From Betaproteobacteria bacterium (lineage in GTDB: Bacteria; Pseudomonadota; Gammaproteobacteria; Burkholderiales; SG8-39), in NCBI GenBank assembly GCA_004297625.1, contig SCTY01000003.1, positions 62,001 to 126,000 of the forward strand: DNA of 64,000 nucleotides, in the 5' to 3' direction. The notes under the pieces are model-generated. The model did not search any database. It was not told the origin of the DNA and worked only from the letters and a program-made list of their open reading frames with translations. Of this stretch, positions 43,373 through 53,998 are shown one piece after another; positions within the stretch are counted from its first letter, which is position 1; every line of letters starts with the position of its first letter. A program made the translations under genes and the position numbers.

Positions 43373-44391
43373 GCGTTGGCGTAGCGCACCACGCCGTCGG
43401 GGCCGACCGAGCGGCGCGCCTGTCCGGCGTAATAGAGGTAGTGCAGATGGGCTATCGCCTCGCCCATCGCGAAGAAGGTCTGGTGCGCATCCAGGGTGCG
43501 GCGGAAAAGCACGCCGAGGAGCTCGGCAGCGGTCTTCGGCCTGTCCTTCAATGCGTGCTTGAGCTCGTCGAAGCGGGCTTCGTGATGCTTTTCGAGTTGC
43601 GCGACCCGGGTGTGCGCGCCGCGGAACGGCTTGCCGTGCGAAGGCAGCACCAGCACGTCCTTCGGCAGCTCGCGGTAGCGCGCCACCGATTCGAGGAACA
43701 GGCGCAGCGGATCGCCCTCCGGATCGATCGACCAGACGCTCACGTTGGTGGAAATGGTCGAGAGCAGCATGTCGCCGGCGATGACGACATTGAGTTCCGG
43801 GCAGTAGAGCGAGAGATGCTCGGGCGCATGACCGTGGCCGACGATCGCCTTCCACGCATGCCGGCCGATGCGCACGGTGTCGCCCTCGAGGATACGGCGA
43901 TAGGAATGCGGAAACTCCGGCACCAGCGCCGAATACTTGGTGTTGCCGCGGATCGCCGCCATGTCGTGGACATGCTGCTCGTCGAGACCGTTCCTCTTGA
44001 ACACCGCAAGGACCGCATCGACGGTGTAGCCGGCGGCCGAGGCGCGCACTGCATGCGCGGTGAGGTATTCGCCCTGCGTGGTCCACAATTCAGCACCGAA
44101 GCGCTTGCACAGCCAGTCGGCATTACCGGCGTGATCAGGGTGATAGTGAGTCAAGATGACCCTGGGAACTCTTTTTATGTTTTTGAAAATCATTTCCCAG
44201 TGGGCGCGGGTGTCGGCATTACCGATGCCGCAATCGACGATCGTCCAGCCGCCCTCGTCCTCGAGGAGCCAGAGGTTGATATGGTCGAGCTGGAACGGCA
44301 GCGGCATGCTGATCCATTGCACGCCGGGGGCGACTTGCAGGGTCGTTCCGGGCTGCGGTGTCTCGGGCCAGGGATACTGTAGCGAGGACAT
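43369..44391 (-). CDS. MBL-fold metallo-hydrolase
   Basis: This 340-residue metallo-beta-lactamase-fold hydrolase has THYHPDHAGNADWLCKRFGA near residue 81 (the HxHxDH zinc motif) and VGHGHAPEHLSLYCPEL, followed by IAGDMLLSTIS and a C-terminal helix domain. The type is the glyoxalase II/lactonase-like group often encoded next to acyl-CoA enzymes. It overlaps phaC by ATGA and is divergent from the MerR regulator with 26 bases between. A role in thioester hydrolysis linked to PHA or acyl-CoA turnover is possible but unproven. Confidence 0.85.
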   Translation of the reverse strand: MSSLQYPWPETPQPGTTLQVAPGVQWISMPLPFQLDHINLWLLEDEGGWTIVDCGIGNADTRAHWEMIFKNIKRVPRVILTHYHPDHAGNADWLCKRFGAELWTTQGEYLTAHAVRASAAGYTVDAVLAVFKRNGLDEQHVHDMAAIRGNTKYSALVPEFPHSYRRILEGDTVRIGRHAWKAIVGHGHAPEHLSLYCPELNVVIAGDMLLSTISTNVSVWSIDPEGDPLRLFLESVARYRELPKDVLVLPSHGKPFRGAHTRVAQLEKHHEARFDELKHALKDRPKTAAELLGVLFRRTLDAHQTFFAMGEAIAHLHYLYYAGQARRSVGPDGVVRYANA

Positions 44392-44417
44392 CAGATAAAA
44401 TCAGTTCGAACCCTACC

Positions 44418-44801
44418 ATGGAAACGGAACGCGCCGAGTTCTCGATCAGCGACCTGGCGCACGAATTCGACGTCACGCCGCGGGCGATCCGCTTCTACGA
44501 AGACCAGGGCCTGCTGTCGCCCCGGCGCGAAGGCCAGCGCCGCATCTACACGCCGCGCGACCGCACGCGGCTGAAGCTCACCCTGCGCGGCAAGCGCCTG
44601 GGCCTCACCCTCTCGGAGATCCGCGAGCTCATCGACATGTACGAGCCGGGACGCGACGAGCGGCCGCAGCTCGCGCGCTTCCTCGCCGTCCTCGCCGCGC
44701 ATAAAGCGAGCCTGCTGCAGCAGCAGGCCGATATCGAGGCCCAGCTCTCCGAGATCCAAGCCTTTGAAAAAAGGGTGAAAAAGCAGCTGAAGCGCGGTTG
44801 A
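44418..44801 (+). CDS. liuR: MerR-family regulator of the leucine degradation operon (LiuR-like)
   Basis: This 127-residue MerR regulator begins EFSISDLAHEFDVTPRAIRF, with the winged-helix DNA-binding part to about 75 (GLLSPRREGQRRIYTPRDRT) and a long coiled coil. LiuR-type MerR proteins control leucine and branched-chain degradation genes. The ATG at 44418 lies 26 bases from the divergent MBL gene. The stop codon lies within the 22-base palindrome that fits a LiuR operator in front of the liu genes. The symbol rests on family, motif and context. Confidence 0.85.
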   Translation: METERAEFSISDLAHEFDVTPRAIRFYEDQGLLSPRREGQRRIYTPRDRTRLKLTLRGKRLGLTLSEIRELIDMYEPGRDERPQLARFLAVLAAHKASLLQQQADIEAQLSEIQAFEKRVKKQLKRG

Positions 44802-44819
44802 CGTTTACGTAAACGTCAA
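44798..44819. promoter_or_regulatory. Palindromic operator for the MerR regulator
   Basis: The half-site TTGACGTTTAC is followed by its exact reverse complement, a perfect 22-base palindrome centred at 44808/44809. It overlaps the regulator's stop codon and starts 35 bases before the first liu gene. The sequence resembles TTGACGT-N-ACGTCAA type sites of LiuR. Confidence 0.8.
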
Positions 44820-44826
44820 TTAGCCT
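44798..44826 (+). promoter_or_regulatory. Candidate liu-operon promoter with operator in the spacer
   Basis: TTGACG (44798-44803) as -35 and TAGCCT (44821-44826, weak) as -10 are 17 bases apart, and most of the operator lies between them, as MerR regulators prefer. The downstream ATG (44833) is six bases after the -10 and has no clear ribosome site. The -10 matches poorly, so this is tentative. Confidence 0.4.
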
Positions 44827-44832
44827 ACCTCG

Positions 44833-45270
44833 ATGAACGCACCCGCCGATCCCCGCTTCGCGGAACGCTGCCGCGCGAGCTTCGGCCGCCAGAAAGCCAT
44901 GACGCTGATCGGCGCCTCGCTCACCGTGGTGGAGCCCGGTTACGTCGAGATCGAGCTGCCCTATCGCGACGATCTCACGCAGCAGAAGGGCTACATCCAC
45001 GGCGGCGTGCTCGGCATGATCGCCGACACCGCCTGCGGCTACAGCGCGTTTTCGCTCATGCCGGCCGGCTGCTCGCTCGTCACGGTGGAATACAAGATCA
45101 ACATCCTCGCCCCGGCGCGCCGCGCGCTCGTCGCCAAGGGCCAGGTGATCAAGCCCGGGCGGACGCTCACCATCGCGCGCGCGGAGGTGTACGCTGACGA
45201 CGGCAGGCACGTCGCCTCGATGCAGCAGACCCTGATGATGCTGGAAGACACCCCGGACACTCCCGAATGA
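44833..45270 (+). CDS. Hotdog-fold thioesterase (PaaI-like)
   Basis: This 145-residue hotdog thioesterase has QQKGYIHGGVLGMIADTACG near residues 50-72, the PaaI-type active site, and VTVEYKINILAPARRALVAK. Such enzymes hydrolyse acyl-CoA, often to free CoA in degradation pathways. It is the first gene after the MerR operator. A block of nested palindromes separates it from the isovaleryl-CoA dehydrogenase gene. Substrate is unknown. Confidence 0.85.
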   Translation: MNAPADPRFAERCRASFGRQKAMTLIGASLTVVEPGYVEIELPYRDDLTQQKGYIHGGVLGMIADTACGYSAFSLMPAGCSLVTVEYKINILAPARRALVAKGQVIKPGRTLTIARAEVYADDGRHVASMQQTLMMLEDTPDTPE

Positions 45271-45285
45271 TCACGATGGCTTATG

Positions 45286-45391
45286 CCCCCCTGAAAAGGG
45301 GGGAGCGAGCGCTTTTCGCGAGCGGGGGGTTGGTTTCTGAAAAAACAGAACCCCCCGCTCGTTTCACTCGCGACCCCCTTGTCAGGGGGTC
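45286..45391. repeat. Nested GC-rich palindromic element between thioesterase and ivd
   Basis: Three hairpins lie in a row: CCCCCC/GGGGGG (45286-45303), a 13-pair stem CGAGCGGGGGGTT/AACCCCCCGCTCG (45319-45331 with 45349-45361) and GACCCCCT/AGGGGGTC (45372-45391). The outer parts CCCCCTGA and TCAGGGGG are also complementary. The element fills the space between the two genes. It has the build of a miniature palindromic repeat and may weaken read-through in the operon. Confidence 0.8.
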
Positions 45392-45406
45392 GGCAGAGAA
45401 CGGCCG

Positions 45407-46546
45407 ATGAGCTTCCTCAATTTCGATCACGGCGAGACGATCGCCATGCTGCGCGAATCGGTGCAGAGCTTCGCCGCGAAGGAAATCGCGCCGCGCGCCG
45501 CCGAGATCGACCGCACGAACCAGTTCCCGCCCGACCTTTGGCGCAAGCTCGGCGGCCTCGGCCTCCTCGGCATCACCGTCGAGGAGGAATACGGCGGAGC
45601 CGCGCTCGGCTATCTCGCGCACATCGTCGCCATGGAAGAAATCTCGCGCGGTTCAGCTTCCGTAGGCCTCTCCTACGGCGCGCACTCGAACCTGTGCGTC
45701 AACCAGATCCGGCGCAACGGCAGCGAGGCGCAAAAGAAGAAGTACCTGCCGAAGCTCGTCTCCGGCGAGCACGTCGGCGCGCTGGCGATGTCGGAGCCAG
45801 GTGCCGGCTCCGATGTCGTAGGAATGAGATTGAGGGCGGAACGGCGTGGCGAGCGCTACATCCTGAACGGCAACAAGATGTGGATCACCAACGGTCCGGA
45901 CGCCGACGTGCTGGTGGTCTACGGCAAGAGCGAGGCGATCACCGCCTTCATCGTCGAGAAAGGGATGAAGGGCTTTTCCACCGCGCAAAAGCTCGACAAG
46001 CTCGGCATGCGCGGCTCGAACACCTGCGAGCTCGTGTTCCGCGACTGCGAAGTTCCCTCTGAAAATGTTCTTGGGAAAGAGGGAGAAGGGGTAAGAGTGC
46101 TGATGTCGGGGCTCGACTACGAGCGCGCGGTGCTCGCCGGCGGGCCGCTCGGAATCATGGCCGCGTGCCTCGACGTCGTGGTGCCTTATGTGCACGAAAG
46201 GAAACAGTTCGGCCAGCCGATCGGCGAGTTCCAGCTCATGCAGGGCAAGCTCGCCGACATGTACACCACGTTTTCTGCGTGCCGAGCCTATGTCTACGCG
46301 GTCGGGCAAGCCCTCGATAGAGGAGAAACGACTCGAAAGGACGCGGCGGGCGCGATCCTCTACGCCGCCGAGAAGGCGACGTGGATGGCCGGCGAGGCGA
46401 TCCAGGCGCTCGGCGGCATGGGCTACATCAACGAAACGCCCACCGGGCGCCTGTGGCGCGACGCCAAGCTCTACGAGATCGGCGCCGGCACCTCCGAGAT
46501 TCGCCGCTGGCTGATCGGCCGAGAGCTCTTCGCCGAGACCCGGTGA
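45407..46546 (+). CDS. liuA: Isovaleryl-CoA dehydrogenase
   Basis: This 379-residue FAD dehydrogenase oxidises isovaleryl-CoA to 3-methylcrotonyl-CoA in leucine degradation. Diagnostic parts are [40 protein letters not shown] and [20 protein letters not shown], whose Glu near 240 matches the catalytic base of isovaleryl-CoA dehydrogenase, a position used by this subfamily and not by MCAD. The C-terminus has [19 protein letters not shown]. It overlaps the next thioesterase by one base (TGATG). Confidence 0.94.
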   Translation: MSFLNFDHGETIAMLRESVQSFAAKEIAPRAAEIDRTNQFPPDLWRKLGGLGLLGITVEEEYGGAALGYLAHIVAMEEISRGSASVGLSYGAHSNLCVNQIRRNGSEAQKKKYLPKLVSGEHVGALAMSEPGAGSDVVGMRLRAERRGERYILNGNKMWITNGPDADVLVVYGKSEAITAFIVEKGMKGFSTAQKLDKLGMRGSNTCELVFRDCEVPSENVLGKEGEGVRVLMSGLDYERAVLAGGPLGIMAACLDVVVPYVHERKQFGQPIGEFQLMQGKLADMYTTFSACRAYVYAVGQALDRGETTRKDAAGAILYAAEKATWMAGEAIQALGGMGYINETPTGRLWRDAKLYEIGAGTSEIRRWLIGRELFAETR

Positions 46547-46974
46547 TGGCCGAGCTGATCGAGACCTACCGCGGCACCGTCTATCCATGGCAGTGCGACC
46601 ACATGGGACACATGAACGTCATGTGGTACGTCGGCAAGTTCGACGAGGCGACCTGGAACCTGTTCGCCGCAATCGGCCTCACGCCGAGCTTTCTGCGCGA
46701 AGGAAAGCGCGGCATGGCGGCGGTAGAGCAGAACATCAGCTACCGCCGCGAGCTGCACGCGGGCGAAATCGTCGCCGTCGGCTCGGCGCTCGTCGAAGTC
46801 CGCGACAAGGTATTGCGCTTCGTGCACGAGATGCGCAACGCCGAGAACGGCGAGATCGCCGCCGTCTGCACGCTTATTGGCGTGCACATCGACACCCAGA
46901 CGCGCAAATCCCGCGCCCTCCCAGCCGAAGTTCTGCAGCGCGGGCGAGCTCTCGTCCGCCCCTACAAGGAGTAA
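46546..46974 (+). CDS. Hotdog acyl-CoA thioesterase (4HBT/YbgC-like)
   Basis: This 142-residue hotdog protein has YPWQCDHMGHMNVMWYVGKF with the Asp/His of 4-hydroxybenzoyl-CoA-type thioesterases near residues 17-25. It has VEQNISYRRELHAGEIVAVG and a plain C-terminus. It starts by TGATG overlap with isovaleryl-CoA dehydrogenase and ends 3 bases before thiolase. In this operon it could release branched acyl-CoA that stalls or recycle CoA. The substrate is unknown. Confidence 0.86.
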   Translation: MAELIETYRGTVYPWQCDHMGHMNVMWYVGKFDEATWNLFAAIGLTPSFLREGKRGMAAVEQNISYRRELHAGEIVAVGSALVEVRDKVLRFVHEMRNAENGEIAAVCTLIGVHIDTQTRKSRALPAEVLQRGRALVRPYKE

Positions 46975-46977
46975 ATC

Positions 46978-48162
46978 ATGCATAGCGACCCGATAGTCAT
47001 CGTTGGCCTCGCCCGCACCCCGATGGGCGGGTTCCAGGGGGAGCTCAAGGGCTTTGCCGCGCACCAGCTCGGCGCTGCAGCGATCCGCGCGGCCGTCGAG
47101 CGCGCGAAGATCCGCGCCGACGAAGTGCAGGAAGTCATCATGGGCTGCGTGCTGCCGGCCGGCCAGGGTCAGGCGCCCGCGCGCCAGGCCTCGCTCGGCG
47201 CCGGGCTGCCGCTCGCCGCGGGCTGCACCACCGTGAACAAGATGTGCGGCTCGGGCATGAAAGCGGCGATGTTCGCGCACGACCTGCTCGCGTCGAACTC
47301 CTTCGACGTCATCGTCGCGGGCGGCATGGAATCCATGACCAACGCGCCTTATCTCCTGCCCAAGGCGCGCGCGGGCCTGCGCATGGGCCACGCCCAGGTG
47401 CTCGACCACATGTTCTACGACGGCTTGGAAGACGCCTACGACAAGGGCCGCCTGATGGGCACGTTTGCGGAAGAATGTGCTTCGAAGTACTCGTTCACGC
47501 GCGAAGCGCAGGATCAATTTGCTATTACCTCGCTGCAGCGCGCGCAAAAAGCCAACAAGGAAGGCTGGTTCGCCTGGGAAACGACCCCGATCGCGATCAA
47601 GGCGGGCAAGGAAGAGCGCTTCATCGAGACGGACGAGCAGCCGTTCAAGGCGAACTTCGAGAAGATTCCTACCCTCAAGCCCGCGTTCCGCAAGGACGGC
47701 ACCGTCACTGCCGCGAACTCGAGCTCGATCTCCGACGGCGCGGCGGCGCTCGTCATGATGCGGCGTTCCACCGCCGAAGCGCGTGGTCTTGCGCCGCTCG
47801 CCGTGGTGATGGGCCATGCCACGCACGCGCAGGAGCCCGCCTGGTTCACGACCGCGCCGGTCGGCGCAATAAGAAAATTACTGGAAAAAACAGGGTGGAA
47901 AGCGAGCGACGTCGACCTGTACGAGATCAACGAGGCATTCGCGGTCGTCGCGATGGCGGCCATGAAGGAGCACGGCTTGCCGCACGACAAGGTGAACGTG
48001 CACGGCGGCGCATGCGCGCTCGGGCATCCGATCGGGGCCTCTGGCGCCCGCATCGTGGTCACGCTCCTCGGCGCGCTGCGCAAATACGGCCTCAAGCGCG
48101 GCGTCGCGAGCCTCTGCATCGGCGGCGGCGAGGCCACTGCCCTGGCGATCGAGCTCGTTTGA
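46978..48162 (+). CDS. Acetyl-CoA C-acyltransferase (thiolase)
   Basis: This 394-residue thiolase has the nucleophilic Cys near 89 in NKMCGSGMKAAMFA, the His in HGGACALGHPIGASGAR near 348, and the second Cys near 379 in SLCIGGGEATALAIELV. The GG(D)MESMTNAPYLLP region is of the acetoacetyl-CoA/biosynthetic type. It can cleave the acetoacetyl-CoA formed after HMG-CoA lyase, or make it for PHA. The stop overlaps a TTG start of the following hotdog gene (TTGA). Confidence 0.92.
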   Translation: MHSDPIVIVGLARTPMGGFQGELKGFAAHQLGAAAIRAAVERAKIRADEVQEVIMGCVLPAGQGQAPARQASLGAGLPLAAGCTTVNKMCGSGMKAAMFAHDLLASNSFDVIVAGGMESMTNAPYLLPKARAGLRMGHAQVLDHMFYDGLEDAYDKGRLMGTFAEECASKYSFTREAQDQFAITSLQRAQKANKEGWFAWETTPIAIKAGKEERFIETDEQPFKANFEKIPTLKPAFRKDGTVTAANSSSISDGAAALVMMRRSTAEARGLAPLAVVMGHATHAQEPAWFTTAPVGAIRKLLEKTGWKASDVDLYEINEAFAVVAMAAMKEHGLPHDKVNVHGGACALGHPIGASGARIVVTLLGALRKYGLKRGVASLCIGGGEATALAIELV

Positions 48163-48554
48163 AAAAACAACTACAGCAGCTGCTGGACCGGTCGGAGTTC
48201 ATCCGCGCCTACGGTTTCCGCGTGGTGAGCGTGAGCAAGGACAAGTGCATCCTCGAGCTGCCGCACCGGCCGATACTGGAGCGGCCGGGCGGCATCATCA
48301 ACGGCCCGGCGCTCATGGCGGCGGCCGACTGCGCCATGTGGCTCGCCGTCAAAGCGCGCCTGGGACTCGACAAGGACGCGCTCACCTCCGAGCTCAATAC
48401 CGCGTTCCTCGCTCCCGCCATGGGCGAGCACGTGTACTGCACCGCGCGCATCCTGAAAGCCGGCCGGCGGCGCATCTACGGCGTCGCCGAGTGTCACGGT
48501 AAAAAAGGTAATCTTTTCAGCCACCACACGGTCACCTATGTCCGGCCCGAGTGA
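48159..48554 (+). CDS. Hotdog thioesterase family protein (PaaI-like)
   Basis: This 131-residue hotdog protein has IINGPALMAAADCAMWLAVK, where Asn-Gly-Pro replaces the usual His-Gly-Gly, and SELNTAFLAPAMGEHVYCTA. The TTG at 48159 overlaps the thiolase stop (TTGA) and the 3' end overlaps the next dehydrogenase by 17 bases. The altered active-site loop may mean another thioester substrate or none. It is one of three hotdog proteins in this operon. Confidence 0.82.
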   Translation: MKKQLQQLLDRSEFIRAYGFRVVSVSKDKCILELPHRPILERPGGIINGPALMAAADCAMWLAVKARLGLDKDALTSELNTAFLAPAMGEHVYCTARILKAGRRRIYGVAECHGKKGNLFSHHTVTYVRPE

Positions 48555-49661
48555 AGAAATACGCGAGGCGGTGCGCCGCTTCGCCGCCGAGCAGCTCGCG
48601 CCGCACGCGGCGCGCTGGGACCGCGACAAGGAGTTCCCGCGCGACGCGTTGAAGGGCCTCGGCGAGATGGGCCTTTTCGGCGTCGCGGTTCCGGAGCAAT
48701 GGGGCGGCGCGGCGCTGGACCAGACCGCGCTCGCGATCGCCTGCGAGGAGATCGCGGCCGGGGACTGCGCGACGGCGACCATCGTGGCGGTGAACAACCT
48801 TGTGGCGGGCATCCTCGCCGGCTTCGGTAACGATGCGCAAAAGGAGCGTTACCTCAAGCCGCTCGCGAGCGGCAAGGCGCACGGCGCCTTTGCGCTGACC
48901 GAGCCGCACGTCGGCTCCGACGCCAGCGCCATCACCACGCGCGCCGAGCGCCGGGGCGGCAGCTACGTCTTGAATGGCGTGAAGCAGTTCATCACCTCGG
49001 GAAAGAACGCCGACGTAGCGGTGGTTTTCGCGGTCACGGACAAGAGCGCGGGAAAGAAAGGCATCAGCGCGTTCATCGTCCCGACCCGCACGCCGGGCTA
49101 CGTGGTCGCGCGCATCGAGGAGAAGGCGGGGCAGAAAGCCTCCGACACCGCGCAGATCGTGTTCGAGAACTGCGCGGTGCCCGCCGATCATCTGCTGGCG
49201 CAGGAAGGCGTGGGCTATCGCATCGCGCTCGCCAATCTCGAGTCAGGCCGAATCAACGTCGCGGCTCAGGCGACCGGCGTAGCGCGCGCCGCGCTGCAGG
49301 CGGCGCTCGCCTATGCGCGCGAGCGCAAGAGCATGGGCAAGCGCCTCATCGAGCACCAGGCGGTGAACTTCCGCCTCGCCGACATGGCGACCTCGATCGA
49401 AGCGGCCCGGCAGCTTTACTTGCACGCGGCGGCGCTGCGCGATGCGGGAAAGCCTTGCATCAAGGAAGCGTCGATGGCCAAGCTCTTCGCCTCCGAGATG
49501 GCCGAGCGCGTCTGCTCCGATGCGATCCAGATCCATGGCGGCTACGGCTACGTGGCGGATTTTCCGGTCGAGCGCCTGTGGCGCGACGTGCGCGTGACGA
49601 AAATCTACGAAGGCGCCAACGACATCCAGCGGATGGTCATCGGTCGTACGCTGGAGGACAG

Positions 49662-49665
<4 letters not shown>
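48538..49665 (+). CDS. Acyl-CoA dehydrogenase, short/branched-chain type
   Basis: This 375-residue acyl-CoA dehydrogenase has [40 protein letters not shown] and [20 protein letters not shown] followed by [20 protein letters not shown]. It resembles short-chain, isobutyryl- or 2-methylbutyryl-CoA dehydrogenases. In the liu operon it could handle other branched acyl-CoAs from valine or isoleucine. The ATG at 48538 overlaps the hotdog gene by 17 bases. Its stop overlaps the TTG start of the carboxylase beta gene. Confidence 0.88.
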
Positions 49666-51245
<1,580 letters not shown>

Positions 51246-51251
51246 CCCGCC

Positions 51252-52022
51252 ATGCTGAACGTCGAAGCGAAGGGCGGCATCGCCCGCGTCACCCTGAACC
51301 GCCCGGAAGTGAGAAATGCCTTTGATGACGCGCTCATCAAGGAGCTCGCTCGAACGTTCCAGAGCCTGGAGAACGACAAGAGCGTGCGCGTGGTCGTGCT
51401 GGCCGGGAACGGGCCGGCGTTCTGCGCCGGCGCGGACTTGAACTGGATGAAGCGCATGGCGGGCTACAGCTACGAGCAAAACCTCGCCGACGCGCACGCG
51501 CTCGCGGAGATGCTCTCGACGCTCGACCGTCTGCCCAAGCCCACCATTGCGCGCGTGCACGGCGCCGCCTTCGCCGGCGGCACGGGCCTCGTCGCCGCGT
51601 GCGATATCGCGGTCGGTACCCCGGACGCCAAGTTCTGCCTGTCCGAGGCGAAGCTCGGCCTCTCGCCCGCCACGATCAGCCCCTACGTGATCCGCGCGAT
51701 GGGCGAGCGCCAGGCGCGGCGCTATTTCCTGACCGCCGAGGTGTTCGGCGCCGAGGAGGCGCATCGCATAGGGATGCTGTCCGCGCTCGTCCCCGCCATG
51801 GAACTCGATGCCACGCTTGATTCAATCATCAAGAACCTGCTCGCCGGCGGCCCGCAGGCACACGCCAAGATCAAGCAGCTCATCGGCGCGGTGGCGAACC
51901 GCCCGCTCGACGACGCGCTTATCGCCGACACGGCGAAGCGCATCGCCGAGATCCGGGTGTCGCCGGAGGGCAGGGAAGGCATCGCCTCGTTCCTCGAGAA
52001 GCGCAAGCCCTCCTGGACGTAG
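51252..52022 (+). CDS. liuC: Methylglutaconyl-CoA hydratase
   Basis: This 256-residue crotonase has VTLNRPEVRNAFDDALIKEL, CAGADLNWMKRMAGYSYEQN and GLSPATISPYVIRAMGERQA, the pattern of AUH/LiuC hydratases. It turns 3-methylglutaconyl-CoA into HMG-CoA. It lies between the two carboxylase subunit genes, the usual place. The stop overlaps the GTG start of the alpha subunit by one base (TAGTG). Confidence 0.93.
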   Translation: MLNVEAKGGIARVTLNRPEVRNAFDDALIKELARTFQSLENDKSVRVVVLAGNGPAFCAGADLNWMKRMAGYSYEQNLADAHALAEMLSTLDRLPKPTIARVHGAAFAGGTGLVAACDIAVGTPDAKFCLSEAKLGLSPATISPYVIRAMGERQARRYFLTAEVFGAEEAHRIGMLSALVPAMELDATLDSIIKNLLAGGPQAHAKIKQLIGAVANRPLDDALIADTAKRIAEIRVSPEGREGIASFLEKRKPSWT

Positions 52023-53998
52023 TGGCCCGCTTCGGCAAGATCCTGGTCGCGAACCGCGGCGAGATTGCCTGCCGGGTGATGCGCAGCGCGCGCCGGCTCG
52101 CGATGCGCACCGTGGCGGTCTACTCGGACGCCGACGCTGGCGCGCTTCACGTCAGGCTCGCGGACGAGGCGCGGCGCATAGAGAGCTACCTCGACGGCGA
52201 GGCCGTCCTCGCGGCGGCGCGGGATTCGGGCGCGGAGGCCATTCACCCCGGCTACGGGTTTCTTTCGGAGAACGCCATGTTCGCCGCCGCCTGCCGTGAA
52301 GCCGGCGTCGTCTTCGTCGGCCCCTCGCCGGAGGCGATCGCCGCGATGGGCGATAAGGCGGCGGCCAAGCGGCTTATGGAAAAGACCGGCGTGCCGCTCG
52401 TGCCGGGCTACCACGGCGAAGGTCAGGATGCAGCGCTCCTCGAGAAGGAGGCACAGCGCATCGGCTTTCCGGTGCTGATCAAGCCCTCCGCCGGCGGCGG
52501 CGGAAAGGGTATGAGGGTGGTCAAGGAAAAAGCATCGTTCGGCGCGTCGCTGGAGGCTGCCAGGCGGGAGGCGAAATCCGCTTTCGGCGACGACCGCGTC
52601 ATCGTCGAGCGCTACCTCGAGCGTCCGCGCCACATCGAGGTGCAGGTCTTGGGCGACGCGCACGGCAAGATCGTTCACCTCTTCGAGCGCGATTGCTCGG
52701 TGCAGCGGCGCCATCAGAAGGTGATCGAGGAGGCGCCTGCTCCAGGCTTTTCTCAAAAAAAACGCAACGAAATCGGCGCGGCGGCGGTCACGGCGGCGAA
52801 GGCGATCGGCTATCGCGGCGCCGGCACGGTGGAGTTCATCGCCGGCGAGGACGGGCGCTTCTACTTCATGGAGATGAATACGCGGCTGCAGGTCGAGCAC
52901 CCGGTGACCGAGATGATCACCGGGCTCGACCTCGTCGAGCTGCAGCTACGCGTGGCCGCGGGCGAAGCTTTGCCATTCTCGCAGGAGGATCTTGGCTTTT
53001 CAGGACACGCCATCGAAGCGCGTATCTACGCCGAAGACCCGGAGCGCGACTTTCTGCCCTCGACCGGGCGCCTGGTGCACGTTGCCTTCCCGCTCGAGAA
53101 CGCCGACGTGCGCGTCGACCACGGCGTGCAAGCGGGCGATGCCATCACGCCGTGGTACGACCCGATGATCGCCAAGCTCATTGTGCGCGGCGAGAACCGC
53201 GCTGCCGCGCTCGCGCGCCTGCGGCGGGCGCTCGACGAGGTCGAGATCGCCGGCGTGACCACCAATGTCGCGTTCCTGCGCCGCATCGCCGCCTCGCACC
53301 CATTCGGCGAGGCCGAGCTTGACACGGGGTTCGTTGAGCGCCATCGCGGGCAGCTGCTGCGCGACAACGGCGCCGTGCCGGTGGAGATCCTGGCGGCCGC
53401 AGCGTTCGCCGAGCTCGCCGAGGAGGAGCGCATCGCGCGCGAGCGGGCGATGCGCTCCGGGGACCCTTTCTCGCCCTGGCACCGCGTCGACGGCTGGCGC
53501 CTGAACAAGGATTCGCACCACGACTTTCTTTTCATGGAGCGCGGGGCAGAGCATCCGGTGCGCGTGCGCTTCACTGAGCAGGCCCTTCGTATTGCGGTGC
53601 AGGAACGCGAGCACGCGCTGGCCGGCGAGCGCCGGGCGGATGGCATCCTGCAGCTGCGCCTCGACGGCCGCGTGTTCAGCGCCCGCGCCGTGCGCGACGG
53701 CGCCGACTGGCACGTATTCTGCGAGGGCGGGTACCGGCGGCTCGGCCTCAAGGAAGCGCTCCCGGCCGTGGACGCCGAGACGCACGGCGGCTCGCTCGCA
53801 GCACCGATGCCTGGCAGGATCGTCCGGGTGCTCGCCAAGGCAGGCGTGGCGGTAAAGAAGGGCGAGCCGCTTATCATCCTGGAAGCGATGAAGATGGAGC
53901 ACACCATCACCGCGCCGGCCGACGGCGTGATCAAGGAAATCCACTACGCCGCCGGCGAGCAGGTGCTCGAAGGCGCCGAGCTCATCACCCTCGAATGA
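52022..53998 (+). CDS. liuD: Methylcrotonyl-CoA carboxylase alpha (biotin) subunit
   Basis: This 658-residue protein has biotin carboxylase domains ([72 protein letters not shown]) and a C-terminal biotinyl domain with the biotin lysine near 622 in [15 protein letters not shown]-like linker lies between. It carboxylates its biotin with bicarbonate and ATP. The start is GTG at 52022. The stop overlaps the HMG-CoA lyase start (ATGA). Confidence 0.94.
   Translation: MARFGKILVANRGEIACRVMRSARRLAMRTVAVYSDADAGALHVRLADEARRIESYLDGEAVLAAARDSGAEAIHPGYGFLSENAMFAAACREAGVVFVGPSPEAIAAMGDKAAAKRLMEKTGVPLVPGYHGEGQDAALLEKEAQRIGFPVLIKPSAGGGGKGMRVVKEKASFGASLEAARREAKSAFGDDRVIVERYLERPRHIEVQVLGDAHGKIVHLFERDCSVQRRHQKVIEEAPAPGFSQKKRNEIGAAAVTAAKAIGYRGAGTVEFIAGEDGRFYFMEMNTRLQVEHPVTEMITGLDLVELQLRVAAGEALPFSQEDLGFSGHAIEARIYAEDPERDFLPSTGRLVHVAFPLENADVRVDHGVQAGDAITPWYDPMIAKLIVRGENRAAALARLRRALDEVEIAGVTTNVAFLRRIAASHPFGEAELDTGFVERHRGQLLRDNGAVPVEILAAAAFAELAEEERIARERAMRSGDPFSPWHRVDGWRLNKDSHHDFLFMERGAEHPVRVRFTEQALRIAVQEREHALAGERRADGILQLRLDGRVFSARAVRDGADWHVFCEGGYRRLGLKEALPAVDAETHGGSLAAPMPGRIVRVLAKAGVAVKKGEPLIILEAMKMEHTITAPADGVIKEIHYAAGEQVLEGAELITLE

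Noticed and set aside
45286..45391. CRISPR-like repeat array
   Set aside because: The units are inverted, not direct, repeats without spacers of constant length; no cas genes occur in the window.
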